Source of the DNA: Caulobacter segnis
GTDB taxonomy: Bacteria; Pseudomonadota; Alphaproteobacteria; Caulobacterales; Caulobacteraceae
DNA length: 64,000 bases
Direction of reading: 5' to 3'
Assembly (NCBI RefSeq): GCF_023935105.1
Contig: NZ_CP096040.1
Coordinates: 3,844,001 to 3,908,000, forward strand
The position numbers and the translations under genes were made by a program. The notes under the pieces were generated by a model. That model searched no databases, was not told where the DNA came from, and saw nothing but the letters and a program-made list of their open reading frames with translations. Below, in pieces: positions 51,567 through 60,975 of this stretch (its first letter is position 1; every line of letters starts with the position of its first letter).

Positions 51567-54500
51567 ATGGTTTCGATGAAGCGATTGGCGGCGGGGGCCG
51601 CCCTTGGCGCTATGGCGCTGGCGATGGGGAGCGCAGTCTATGCTCAGGAGACCACCGCCGCCCTGCACGGGCAGGTAAACAACAACGGGGTGGCCGTCGC
51701 GAACGCCAGCGTCACCGTGCTGCACACGCCTTCGGGCACGCGCAGCGCGACCATGACCGGAGCCAGCGGCGCGTTCGACGCGCGCGGCCTGCGGGTGGGC
51801 GGTCCCTATACGGTGACGGTCACCACGCCCGACGGCGGGGCCAAGACCTATACCGACCTCTTCCTCAGCCTGGGCAAGACCACCGACCTGGCCGTCGAGC
51901 TGGGCGACAACGCGGAGGTCGAGGCCGTGGTCGTCTCGGCCGCCAGCCGGGGCAACAATGATCAGGGCCCCAAGACGGTCCTGAACCGCGACGATCTGAA
52001 CTCGGTCGTGACCGTGACCCGCGACCCGCGTGACTTCGCCCGTCGCGACATCCTGGTGGCCCAGGACCTGTCGGGCGCCCGTGGCGGCACCAATGGCGGC
52101 GGCATCTCGATCGCCGGCTCGAACCCGCGCTTCAATCGCCTGACCGTCGACGGCGTCTCGGCCCAGGACAACTTCGGCCTGGCCCAGGGTGGCATGAGTA
52201 CGGCGCGTGGCCCGGTCACCCTAGACGCGGTCGAGCAGTTCGCGATCGCGGCCGTGCCGACCGACGTCGAGAATGGCGACTTCGTCGGCGGCGCTCTGAA
52301 CCTAGTGCTGCGTTCGGGCGGCAACAGCTTCCACGGTGTCGGCTTCGTGAACTACCTGAACGAGGGCATGGTCGGCCGTCACTACAGCGACACCCGCGTG
52401 CCGCAGACCATCAGCCAGAAGAACTACGGCGGGTTCCTGTCGGGCCCGATCATCAAGGACAAGCTGTTCTTCGCGGTCAGCTACGAGACCTACAAGACCC
52501 TGGACACCACCCAGTTCGGCGCGCCAGGCTCGGGCGCGGTCAACACCTTCTCGAATGGCCTGACCCAGGCGACGTTCGACTCGATCGTCAGCACCTACAA
52601 CAACAATTACGCCAGCGACTACAGCCTGGGCGGCATCCCACTGACCGCGCCGGTCACCGACAAGAAGTACTCGGCCAAGATCGACTGGAACATCAGCGAC
52701 AAGCACCGCGCCAGCCTGACCTACCGCTACGCCGAGAGCAGCTCGTTCCAGCGCACCGACCTGGCCGCCGGCGTCGCCTCCCTGTTCTCTCACTGGTACC
52801 AGCAGGCCAACAGCGACGAGGCCACGACGCTGGAGATCCACTCCAACTGGACCGACAACCTGTCGACCACGCTGAAAGCGACCTATCGCGACTACCGCAA
52901 CGGCCAGAACCCGCCCGGCGGCCAGAACTTCTCGGACGTGCGCATCTGCGCCGCCCCGACCTCGGACGCCACCCTGACCAGCTGCGCGGCCGGCTTCTCG
53001 CAGGTCTTTTTCGGCCCCGACCAGTTCCGCCACGCCAACGCCCTGGACGAGCAGGAGACCCGCTATCAGGCGACGGCCGAGTACAGCTGGCGCGAGAACC
53101 GCTTCAAGTTCGGCGCCCAGGCCCGCAAGGCCGACGTGTTCGACGTCTTCGTGCCTAATGCGCGCGGCCAGTACTATTTCGACTCCATCGCCGACTATCA
53201 GGCCGGCCGCGCCAGCCAGCTGATCTACGCCAACTCCGTGACGGGCAATCCGAACGCCGCGGCCTTCGACAGCACCTACTGGACCTATTCGGGCTTCGCC
53301 CAGGACACCCTGGACATCACCGACAACCTGCAGGTCTCGGCGGGCGTCCGCTTCGACTGGTACGACGAGCCGGACCGTCCGATCCTGAACCCGAACTTCA
53401 CCAGCCGGAACGGCTTTTCCAACCAGAAGACCATCGACGGCCTGCACGTCTTCATGCCGCGCGTCTCGGCCGACTGGAAGGCGACCGACAACCTGCGCTT
53501 CACCGGGGGCTTCGGCCTGTTCGCGGGCGGCTCGCCCGACGTGCTGACCGGCATCTCGTTCTACAATACCGGCTATGCGACCAGCCAGGTCACCATCCAG
53601 CGCAACAGCAACGGCACCTTCACCGAGACCGGCGGCACGCCCGGCTTCACCCAGGCCATTGGCTCGACGGCGCTAGACGGGCTGAACACCGACAGCAAGT
53701 TCGGCCTGGCCGTCCCGTCGGTCGTCCAGCAACTGCAGCAAGGCACCCTGAGCGGATCGCCGACCATCCCACCGCTCAGCGAGGTGATCGCCCTGTCGCC
53801 CAGCTTCGAGATGCCGGGTCAGTGGAAGCTCTATCTGTCCGGCGAGTGGCGCGGGTCGGGCAAGTGGACCGAGGGCTGGACCGCCACGGTCAACTACATC
53901 GCCACCCAGGCCCAAAACGAGATCACCTATTACGACAGCCGCGCCCAGCCGCTGGTGATCGACGGCGTGCAGAAGTTCCTGCCGGACGGCCGCATCCGTT
54001 ATGACGGCCTGGCCGCCACGACGCCCGGCAAATGGTCGACCAACCTCGGCTCGAACCGCGACGTCATCGTCACCAACGCCGACAAGGGCGAGAGCTGGAC
54101 CGCCTCGGCCCAGATCTCCAAGCGCTTCGACTGGGGCGGCGACGTCTCGCTGGGCTATGCACGCCAGAACATGAACGACATCAACGCCGGCCTGTTCTTC
54201 GGCACCACGGCCGGCTCGCTGTACGGCGGCGTCGCCGCCGGCATGGACCCCAACCGCGATTACCTGGGCCGCTCGGTCTACGAGATCAAGAACCGCTATA
54301 AGGCCGAGTTCAGCTATCGCAAGAAGTTCTTCGGCGACAACGAGACCCGCGTGACGCTCTTCGCCGAGCGCCAGGACGGCCGGCCGTTCGGCTTCTACAT
54401 GCAGGACCGCCAGTCGGGCCGCAGCCAGGTGTTCGGCGTCAACCGCACCGCCCAGATGCTGTATGTGCCGGACCTCAGCGGCAACGGCGGCGCCAGCGGC

Positions 54501-54932
54501 CTGGACTTCGGCATCGTCCGGTTCGCCACGGCGAACGACCTGGCGCTGTTCAGGAAGTACGTCACCCAGTTCAACCTGCCGACCGGCTTGGTGGAGAAGA
54601 ACTCCAACACCAACGCGCCGGTCAACCGCCTGGACGCCCAGTTCAGCCAGGAACTGCCGACCCTGATCAACGGCCACAAGCTGAAGGTCCAGGTCGATGT
54701 GCGCAACCTGCTGAACCTGATCAACCGCGACTGGGGTCTGGTGTCGGAATACAATGACATCAACACCCTGGCCCGCGTCGACTGCGCCGACGCGAACGGC
54801 GCCGCCGTCGGGACCAACAGCGCCACCTGCGATCGCTACCGCTATTCCAGCGTCCCGACCACGGTAACCAAGACCCGCAATACGGGCCTGTCGCTGTGGT
54901 ACATGCAGGTCTCGCTACGCTACGAGTTCTAG
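51567..54932 (+). CDS. TonB-dependent receptor, Oar-like with N-terminal carboxypeptidase-regulatory domain
   Basis: The protein is 1121 aa from MVSMKRLAAGAALG; GAGGGGATT upstream and a good signal peptide ending VYAQE (about residue 29) support this start over 51510. Residues 35-110 are a carboxypeptidase-regulatory-like beta domain (GQVNNNGVAVANASVTVLHT). Then comes a plug with NSVVTVTRDPRDFARRD and a very long barrel ending LSLWYMQVSLRYEF. The layout is that of Oar-type receptors, larger than normal. The ligand is unknown; no regulator or catabolic gene is next to it. A terminator follows. Confidence 0.92.
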   Translation: MVSMKRLAAGAALGAMALAMGSAVYAQETTAALHGQVNNNGVAVANASVTVLHTPSGTRSATMTGASGAFDARGLRVGGPYTVTVTTPDGGAKTYTDLFLSLGKTTDLAVELGDNAEVEAVVVSAASRGNNDQGPKTVLNRDDLNSVVTVTRDPRDFARRDILVAQDLSGARGGTNGGGISIAGSNPRFNRLTVDGVSAQDNFGLAQGGMSTARGPVTLDAVEQFAIAAVPTDVENGDFVGGALNLVLRSGGNSFHGVGFVNYLNEGMVGRHYSDTRVPQTISQKNYGGFLSGPIIKDKLFFAVSYETYKTLDTTQFGAPGSGAVNTFSNGLTQATFDSIVSTYNNNYASDYSLGGIPLTAPVTDKKYSAKIDWNISDKHRASLTYRYAESSSFQRTDLAAGVASLFSHWYQQANSDEATTLEIHSNWTDNLSTTLKATYRDYRNGQNPPGGQNFSDVRICAAPTSDATLTSCAAGFSQVFFGPDQFRHANALDEQETRYQATAEYSWRENRFKFGAQARKADVFDVFVPNARGQYYFDSIADYQAGRASQLIYANSVTGNPNAAAFDSTYWTYSGFAQDTLDITDNLQVSAGVRFDWYDEPDRPILNPNFTSRNGFSNQKTIDGLHVFMPRVSADWKATDNLRFTGGFGLFAGGSPDVLTGISFYNTGYATSQVTIQRNSNGTFTETGGTPGFTQAIGSTALDGLNTDSKFGLAVPSVVQQLQQGTLSGSPTIPPLSEVIALSPSFEMPGQWKLYLSGEWRGSGKWTEGWTATVNYIATQAQNEITYYDSRAQPLVIDGVQKFLPDGRIRYDGLAATTPGKWSTNLGSNRDVIVTNADKGESWTASAQISKRFDWGGDVSLGYARQNMNDINAGLFFGTTAGSLYGGVAAGMDPNRDYLGRSVYEIKNRYKAEFSYRKKFFGDNETRVTLFAERQDGRPFGFYMQDRQSGRSQVFGVNRTAQMLYVPDLSGNGGASGLDFGIVRFATANDLALFRKYVTQFNLPTGLVEKNSNTNAPVNRLDAQFSQELPTLINGHKLKVQVDVRNLLNLINRDWGLVSEYNDINTLARVDCADANGAAVGTNSATCDRYRYSSVPTTVTKTRNTGLSLWYMQVSLRYEF

Positions 54933-54955
54933 TCCTAGCCCAGCGGCGAAATCCC

Positions 54956-54987
54956 AGGCTCGCGGCGTTCGCGTCGCGAGCCTTTTT
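54956..54987 (+). terminator. Terminator after the Oar-like receptor
   Basis: A 9-bp stem AGGCTCGCG/CGCGAGCCT with a 10-nt loop is followed by TTTTT. Confidence 0.85.
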
Positions 54988-55055
54988 CGTGGCCGGAACC
55001 ACGCCCTCCCCGCCCCGTTGATCCGGCGACGGAGCGGTGACGAAGGGCTGGCCAA

Positions 55056-56087
55056 ATGCCGCGCGACACGATCGATTTCCCGCCGGTCTCGACCGGCCTT
55101 CTCTACGTCAATGACGACGATCCCGGCCTGCGCCGGGTCAAGGCCGGCGACGGCTTCGACTATCGCGATCCCGAAGGTGACCGCGTGAGCGACGCCGCCA
55201 CGCTGGAGCGCATCCGGCTGCTGGCCATTCCGCCGGCCTGGACCGACGTCTGGATCTGTCCCTCGCCGCGCGGCCACATCCAGGCGACCGGCCGCGACCA
55301 GAAGGGCCGCAAGCAGTACCGCTATCACGACGCCTGGCGGCGCGACCGCGACGGGCTGAAGTTCGGGCGGATGATCGCCTTCGGCCGCGCTCTGCCCAGG
55401 CTGCGGGCCCGCGTCGAGAAGGACCTCGCCCGGCGAGGCCTGCCGCGCGACAAGGTCATCGCCGCCGTCGTCCGCCTGATGGAGCTGACCCTGATCCGGG
55501 TCGGCAATGAGGAATACGCCCAGGCCAACAAGAGCTTCGGCCTGACGACGCTACGCGACCGCCACGCCAAATTGTCCAGTGTCGGGGGTACGTTCCAGTT
55601 CAAGGGCAAGAGCGGCAAGGTCCACGTGACCGGCTTCCGCGACCGCCGCCTGGCCCGCATCGTCAAGGCCTGTCAGGACGTGCCCGGCCAGCGGCTGTTT
55701 CAGTACCTGGACGACGACGTCCAACGCCGCTCGGTCGAGAGCGCCGACGTCAACGCCTATATCCGCGCCACGATCGGCGAGGATTTCTCGGCCAAGGACT
55801 TCCGCACCTGGGCCGGCACCTTGGCCGCCGCCCGCGCCCTATGCCTGGTCCCCAAGGCCGGCAGCGCCACCGAGGCCAAGCGCAACGTCAACACCTGCGT
55901 GAAAGCGGTGGCAGGCCTCCTGGGCAACACGGCCGCCGTCTGCCGGGGCTCGTACATCCACCCGCTGGTGCTGGAGGCCTACCAGCAGGGCGTGCTGCCG
56001 CTGAAGGCGGGGCGCTCCGAGCGCGCCTTCGAACTGGCCGTGATCCGCTTCCTCGAGGCCGCCCAGGCCTCGTACGCCGAAGCCTGA
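55056..56087 (+). CDS. Type IB DNA topoisomerase (poxvirus-type)
   Basis: The protein is 343 aa. It has the small beta-rich N-terminal domain (ERIRLLAIPPAWTDVWICP) and the catalytic domain with ELTLIRVGNEEYAQANKSFGLTTLRDRH and a catalytic-type Tyr Y300 (CRGSYIHPLVL). It relaxes supercoils by a transient 3'-phosphotyrosyl link. It lies 16 bp before ku in the same direction. The link to NHEJ is suggestive but unproven. Confidence 0.93.
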   Translation: MPRDTIDFPPVSTGLLYVNDDDPGLRRVKAGDGFDYRDPEGDRVSDAATLERIRLLAIPPAWTDVWICPSPRGHIQATGRDQKGRKQYRYHDAWRRDRDGLKFGRMIAFGRALPRLRARVEKDLARRGLPRDKVIAAVVRLMELTLIRVGNEEYAQANKSFGLTTLRDRHAKLSSVGGTFQFKGKSGKVHVTGFRDRRLARIVKACQDVPGQRLFQYLDDDVQRRSVESADVNAYIRATIGEDFSAKDFRTWAGTLAAARALCLVPKAGSATEAKRNVNTCVKAVAGLLGNTAAVCRGSYIHPLVLEAYQQGVLPLKAGRSERAFELAVIRFLEAAQASYAEA

Positions 56088-56103
56088 CCGAGGAGAAACG
56101 CCC

Positions 56104-56964
56104 ATGGCCGCCGGCCGTCCCACCTGGCAGGGCCACCTGCGTCTGTCGCTCGTGACCTGTCCCGTCGCGATGTACACCGCCACCGACACGGGCGGCGACG
56201 TGCGCTTCAACATGCTGCACAAGAAGACGCACAACCGGATCCGGATGATCCCGACCGACCCGGACCTGGGCCCCATCGAGCGCTCGGACATCGTCAAGGG
56301 CTACGAGTACGAGAAGGGTGAGTACATCGTCGTCACCCAGGACGAGATCGACAGCGTTCGCCTGGAGAGCACGCGCACGATCGACATCGAGCGCTTCGTG
56401 CCCGCCGCCGAGATCGACCGCCTGTACTGGGACAACCCGTACTTCCTGGTCCCCGACGGCAAGCTGGCGGCCGAGGCCTATGGCGTGATCCAAGAGGCCA
56501 TGACCAAGGAAGGCCAGGTCGCCCTGGGCCGCGTGGTCATGCACCAGCGCGAGCGGCTGTTGGCCATCGAGCCGCGTGACAACGGCATGGTCGCCTGGAG
56601 CCTGCGCAGCCACGACGAGGTTCGCGACGCGGCCGCCTTCTTCGACGCCATTCCAGACCAAAAGCCCGACGCGGCGATGATCCAGATCGCCCAGAAGATC
56701 ATCGAGCAGAAGGAAGGCCCGTTCGATCCGGAGCAGTTCAACGACCGCTACGAGGACGCCCTGCGCGCCCTGATCAAGGAAAAGCGCAAGGGCAAGGGCC
56801 GCAAGGTGGTGGTCGAGGAGCCGGCGGACACCAATGTCGTCGACCTGATGGAAGCGTTGCGCGCCAGCCTGGGCAAGGCCCCGGCCAAGGCCAAGCCAAC
56901 GGCGAAGAAGGCCGCGACCAAGGCGCCGGCGCACAAGGCCGCGCCGAGGAAGAAGGCGAGCTGA
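56104..56964 (+). CDS. ku: Prokaryotic Ku protein (NHEJ)
   Basis: The protein is 286 aa. It starts with RPTWQGHLRLSLVTCPVAMYTATD, the usual Ku beginning, and carries LHKKTHNRIRMIPTDPD and KGYEYEKGEYIVVTQDEID. A basic, Lys/Ala-rich tail (about residues 255-286) resembles DNA-binding tails of longer bacterial Kus. It binds DNA ends and recruits LigD, encoded convergently 152 bp away. It follows topoisomerase IB. Confidence 0.97.
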   Translation: MAAGRPTWQGHLRLSLVTCPVAMYTATDTGGDVRFNMLHKKTHNRIRMIPTDPDLGPIERSDIVKGYEYEKGEYIVVTQDEIDSVRLESTRTIDIERFVPAAEIDRLYWDNPYFLVPDGKLAAEAYGVIQEAMTKEGQVALGRVVMHQRERLLAIEPRDNGMVAWSLRSHDEVRDAAAFFDAIPDQKPDAAMIQIAQKIIEQKEGPFDPEQFNDRYEDALRALIKEKRKGKGRKVVVEEPADTNVVDLMEALRASLGKAPAKAKPTAKKAATKAPAHKAAPRKKAS

Positions 56965-56981
56965 TCCCTCCAATCCGCTTC

Positions 56982-57094
56982 CCCGGCGAAAGCCGGGGCC
57001 CAGATCGAACCCAGGGCGTCGGAGGTCTTGGCGCGGTTGTCGGCGCGACCAACCGGTGCGCTCAGGATGAATCTGAGTCCCGGCTTTCGCCGGG
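56982..57094. repeat. Palindromic repeat pair between ku and ligD
   Basis: The 24-nt arms at 56982-57005 and 57071-57094 are complementary at 22 of 24 positions. Each arm contains a CCCGGC-GAAA-GCCGGG hairpin with a GAAA loop. The same type of GCCGGG hairpin pair is common in alphaproteobacterial intergenic DNA. It fills most of the 152-bp gap between convergent ku and ligD and may act as terminator for both strands. Confidence 0.75.
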
Positions 57095-57116
57095 AATACG
57101 GGTATTTGGGCGATCC

Positions 57117-59834
57117 CTACCGCGAGCCCTTCGTCCCCAGCTTCTTGATCGCCGCCGCCAAGTCGCGCTCGCTGTCGGCATAGGCGTCCCAGGCGTCGAG
57201 ATCCTTCAGCAGCCCCGGCGCGGTGCGAATGTTGAACCGCGACGGTTCCAGCCCCTTCCTCACCTGGGTCCAGGCCACCGGCCACGAGACCGGCGCCCCG
57301 GGCCGACCGCGTGGCGACAGCGGCGCGACCGCGGTGCTCATGCGGTCGTTGCGCAGATAGTCCAGGAAGATCCGCCCGCCCCGCTCCTTCTTGGCCATGG
57401 TGATCAGGTACTGCTCGGGACTGTCGGCGGCCATGCGGGCGCAGACCTCGCGGGCGAAGGCCTTGGCGGCGTCCCAGTCCACCTTGCTCCCCTTCAGGGG
57501 CGTCACCACGTGCAGCCCTTTGCCGCCGGTGGTCTTGCAGAACGGGACCAGCCCCAGCGCCTCCAGCCGGTCGCGGATCTCCCGCGCCCCCTCGACCACG
57601 GCGTCGAACGGCACGTCCGGCGCGGGATCCAGGTCGAAGACCAGCCGTCCCGGAACCTCGGGCTCGCCGGGTTGGCAATTCCAGGGATGCAGCTCGGTCG
57701 CCCCCCACTGCGCCGCCGCGACCAGGCTCTCGACCGTGTTGAACATCAGGTAAGGCTTGCGGTCGCCGCTGACCGTGACCTCGTCGATCAGGGCCGAGAC
57801 ACCCTTGCCCGAATGGCGCTGGAAGAACGTTTCGCCCTTGATGCCGTCGGGCATGCGGATCACCGAGCAGGGCCGGCCCTTGACGTGCTCCAGCATCCAG
57901 GGCCCGACCGCCTCGAAATACGCCGCCAGGTCCAGCTTGGTCCCCGGCGTCCCGTCGGAGGCGTCGGGCCACAGCGGCTTGTCGGGATTGGAGATCGCCA
58001 CGCCCAGCACCTGGGCCTTGCCGCCAGCGCGTCTTGGCGTGGCCGTCGTCACCTTAGGCTGGGCCAGCTCGACGTCCTCGACCGGCGCTGGCGTCTCGGC
58101 CTCGACCGCCTTGGCGGGCTTGTCCTCGCGGAGTCCCTTGAACGACGCCTGGCGCACCGAGCCGTCTCCCGTGAAGCCGGCGAACTCTATCTCGGCGACC
58201 AGCTCCGGATCCACCCAGTGGATGTTGGCCCCGCCGCGTGGCGCCCCCCCCTTGGACGCCCCTTGGCCGCCGAACGGCGAAGTCTTGCGCGCCAGTTTCT
58301 TGAGCGCCGGCAGCAGCTTGGCGACCTTGTCGCGGCTAAAGCCCGTGCCGACCCGGCCGACATGGGCCAGCTGGCCCTCGTCATTGTAGATGCCGACGAT
58401 CAGCGAGCGGAAGGCCTCGCCCGTGGTGGTCCAGCCGCCGATCACCACCTCGTGGCCGGCGCGACACTTGGCCTTGGTCCAGGTCCCCGGCTTGCCCGAG
58501 CGGTACGGCGCGTCCAGCTTCTTGGAGACCACGCCCTCGAGCGACATCTTGCAGGCCGACTGCAACACCGCCTCGCCGCCGCTCTGGAAGTGCTCGACAT
58601 AGCGGATGCGCTCGCCCCCTTTTTGCCCGGAGGCCGGCAGCAGGGCCTTCAGACGCGCCTTGCGCTCCGAAAGCGGGCGGTCCGTAAGATCCTCGCCGCG
58701 CTCGTGCAGCAGGTCGAAGGCGAAGAAGATCAGCTCTTCGGTCTTCTCCTCCGACAGCGCCGCCTGCAGGCCCGAGAAGGTCGGCGAGCCGGACTCGTCG
58801 AGCGCGACGACTTCGCCGTCGATCAGGCTGTCGGGCAAATCCTCAGCCTCGGAGACCAGGTCGGGGAACCGCTTGCTCCAGTCCAGGCCGGTGCGGGTGC
58901 GCAGCGTCACCTTGCCGCCCTCGATGCGCAACTGCATGCGATAGCCGTCGAACTTGATCTCGTGGACCCAGTCCCCGCCGCCCGGTGGGCGGTCCACCAG
59001 CTTGCACAGCTGCGGCGGCACGAAGTCCGGCATGGGGGCCTTCTTCGTCGCCTTTGGAGCCGCCCTAGAAGACGCTTTAGCGGCGGGCGCCGGCGACTTG
59101 GCCTCGCGGCCCCTGGGCGCGCCGGTCTCTTCCGCCGCCCGCTCGGCGCTGGCCTCGGGCGAACGATTGCTGTTCCACACTGCGTCCGACGCGGCGGCCT
59201 TGGCGGTCATGAACGGCGTCGGGGCCTTGCCCTTGCCCGCCGCGATCTGTTCCATCGTCCGACCAGAGGCGATCGAGAAGGACGTGTCGTTCAGAAAGTC
59301 GAGGTCACCCTCGATGGCGAACTCATCGCGGTGCTTGATCAGCAGCCAGTTCTCGCGCTTGCCGCTCGATCCGCCCTTGGCGAACTTGTCGTTGTTGATG
59401 CGAACGAGGACATAGCCGCCCTTCATCCGCTCGCCGGCGAAGACCAGCTTGATCTCGCCCTTCTTCAGGCCCTTCTCCAGGTCGAAGCCCGGCTCGGGCG
59501 CCCACCAGCCGCGATCCCACAGCATCACCGTGCCGCCGCCGTACTGGCCCGCGGGGATCGTGCCCTCGAAGTCGCCATAGGCCAGGGGGTGGTCCTCGAC
59601 ATGGACGGCCAGGCGCTTGTCGTGCGGATCGCGCGACGGGCCCTTGGTTACCGCCCACGACAGGAAGACGCCCTCGTGCTCCAGCCGCAGGTCATAGTGC
59701 AGCCGGGTGGCGTCGTGTTTCTGGATGACGAAGCGCGCCCGCTCGGACGCGGCGACCTCGACCTCGCCCGAGGGTTCGGCCGTGAGCTTGAAGTCGCGCT
59801 TGGCCTGGTAGGCCGCGAGCTTGCGCGCCGCCAT
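57117..59834 (-). CDS. ligD: ATP-dependent DNA ligase LigD (phosphoesterase-ligase-polymerase)
   Basis: The protein is 905 aa with all three LigD parts in PE-LIG-POL order. The 3'-phosphoesterase is at about residues 20-180 ([18 protein letters not shown]). The ligase core is at about 270-560 with catalytic Lys K294 ([11 protein letters not shown]). The primase-like polymerase is at about 600-890 ([39 protein letters not shown]). It seals, trims and fills ends held by Ku. A Ser/Ala/Pro/Lys-rich linker separates PE and LIG (about residues 215-265). The 85-aa acidic gene lies 10 bp upstream. Confidence 0.97.
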   Translation of the reverse strand: MAARKLAAYQAKRDFKLTAEPSGEVEVAASERARFVIQKHDATRLHYDLRLEHEGVFLSWAVTKGPSRDPHDKRLAVHVEDHPLAYGDFEGTIPAGQYGGGTVMLWDRGWWAPEPGFDLEKGLKKGEIKLVFAGERMKGGYVLVRINNDKFAKGGSSGKRENWLLIKHRDEFAIEGDLDFLNDTSFSIASGRTMEQIAAGKGKAPTPFMTAKAAASDAVWNSNRSPEASAERAAEETGAPRGREAKSPAPAAKASSRAAPKATKKAPMPDFVPPQLCKLVDRPPGGGDWVHEIKFDGYRMQLRIEGGKVTLRTRTGLDWSKRFPDLVSEAEDLPDSLIDGEVVALDESGSPTFSGLQAALSEEKTEELIFFAFDLLHERGEDLTDRPLSERKARLKALLPASGQKGGERIRYVEHFQSGGEAVLQSACKMSLEGVVSKKLDAPYRSGKPGTWTKAKCRAGHEVVIGGWTTTGEAFRSLIVGIYNDEGQLAHVGRVGTGFSRDKVAKLLPALKKLARKTSPFGGQGASKGGAPRGGANIHWVDPELVAEIEFAGFTGDGSVRQASFKGLREDKPAKAVEAETPAPVEDVELAQPKVTTATPRRAGGKAQVLGVAISNPDKPLWPDASDGTPGTKLDLAAYFEAVGPWMLEHVKGRPCSVIRMPDGIKGETFFQRHSGKGVSALIDEVTVSGDRKPYLMFNTVESLVAAAQWGATELHPWNCQPGEPEVPGRLVFDLDPAPDVPFDAVVEGAREIRDRLEALGLVPFCKTTGGKGLHVVTPLKGSKVDWDAAKAFAREVCARMAADSPEQYLITMAKKERGGRIFLDYLRNDRMSTAVAPLSPRGRPGAPVSWPVAWTQVRKGLEPSRFNIRTAPGLLKDLDAWDAYADSERDLAAAIKKLGTKGSR

Positions 59835-59844
59835 CGTGCGCCCC

Positions 59845-60102
59845 CTATTCGCCGTCGAAGACCTCGGGCCGCTCGTCGTCGGGATCGCCGGCTTCGTCTT
59901 CCTCCAGCGCGATGATCTCGTCGTCGTCCAGCTCCTCGCCGATCAGGGCGTCATCGTCGTCCTCGTCGCCCTCGGCCTGGGTGACATCCAGCACGTCGGG
60001 CAGTTCCTCGAAGGTGCGGAATTCGCCGTCCTTGCCGATGACGTCGTCATCCATCGCCTCGGCGCCGTCCTGCTCGTCCCATCCGTTGTCGACATCGGTC
60101 AT
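59845..60102 (-). CDS. Small acidic protein upstream of ligD
   Basis: This is an 85-aa protein from [16 protein letters not shown] with GAGGAGACC at a good distance upstream; the open frame to 60261 was not used. About a third of residues are Asp or Glu (runs such as DEDDDD and [17 protein letters not shown]). There is no known domain. It ends 10 bp before ligD, so it is co-transcribed. A DNA-mimic or LigD/Ku-binding role is possible from the charge but unproven. Confidence 0.7.
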   Translation of the reverse strand: MTDVDNGWDEQDGAEAMDDDVIGKDGEFRTFEELPDVLDVTQAEGDEDDDDALIGEELDDDEIIALEEDEAGDPDDERPEVFDGE

Positions 60103-60635
60103 GAAAGGTCTCCTCGCGGGGTTCGAAAGGAGGAATGACTGGGCGCGGGCGGCGTTCCGGTCTTGTCGAATTGATCGCGACACAGGGCCGCCGCTCCGAG
60201 TATCCCCCTCGGACCTGTCCCCGCTCGATCGCGCCCCGCCGCCACGATGGTCGCTGGCCACGCGCCCTTTTCTCGCGACGAAGTGAAGACAGCATACGGC
60301 AGCTTTTCAGGGGGACGCAGAGCAGTGAATGCTCGTCGAACGCTCCTTCTCCCCTTGCGGGAGAAGGACGAATGCGCGTGCTTCGAAGGGCGTTAAGCCA
60401 CTCCGCGAACGCGATTCCCGCTCAGAATCACCCATGCCGCGAGTCGCCCGATGGTCCACCTTTGAGACCATCATTAACGCTTTTGCCCCGAACTTGGCCG
60501 TTCCAGAGACGACGATTCCGAAAAAATCCCCGCCCCACGGGCGTTTTGCCCCCATGAATCGGCGTTTTAACCTTCCCTAACGGGTGACAAACGCGAAACG
60601 CCTCGGCAGGCTCGCATTTCCCTGATTCACAGGAC
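60103..60635. other. 533-bp gap before HU with a CCTTCTCCC/GGGAGAAGG hairpin repeat
   Basis: No credible gene is seen. A perfect inverted repeat CCTTCTCCC/GGGAGAAGG with loop CTTGC lies at 60345-60367; this motif is familiar from alphaproteobacterial intergenic repeats. AT-richer sequence with TTAACCTTCCCTAAC near 60555 is ahead of HU and could contain its promoter. Promoters for the acidic protein must also lie in this gap. Confidence 0.6.
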
Positions 60636-60647
60636 ATGAGCTTAGAG

Positions 60648-60929
60648 ATGACGAACGTTTCCGACCTGGTCGACGCCGCTGTCGCCGCTGACGACAAGCT
60701 GACCAAGACCCAAGCCAAGGCCATCATCGACGGCGTCTTCAAGTCGATCTCCGACGCCGCCGTGAAGGGCGAAGAAGTCTCGATCCCGGGCTTCGGCAAG
60801 TTCAAGGTCCAGGCCAAGCCGGCCCGCACCGGCCGCAACCCGGCCACGGGCGCGACCATCGAGATCGCCGCCAGCAAGAAGGTCGCCTTCACGCCGGCCA
60901 AGCAACTGAAGGACGCCGTCAACGGCTAA
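60648..60929 (+). CDS. HU-family DNA-binding protein
   Basis: This is a 93-aa HU/IHF-type protein from MTNVSDLVDAAVAAD; an ATG at 60636 is four codons earlier. The N-terminal helices, the VSIPGFGKFKV beta turn and the arm RTGRNPATGATIEIAASKKVAFTPAKQLKDAV are typical of HU. HU binds DNA without strong sequence preference and bends it. It precedes the radical SAM gene by 46 bp in the same direction, but may have its own transcript. Confidence 0.93.
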   Translation: MTNVSDLVDAAVAADDKLTKTQAKAIIDGVFKSISDAAVKGEEVSIPGFGKFKVQAKPARTGRNPATGATIEIAASKKVAFTPAKQLKDAVNG

Positions 60930-60975
60930 GCCTTTTCGGCGAGAAGCGGGCGCTACAAGTGTTCGCTTCTCGACG

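Noticed and set aside
60555..60572. TTAACCTTCCCTAAC ahead of HU as a CtrA site
   Set aside because: The second half is TAAC rather than TTAA; too weak.
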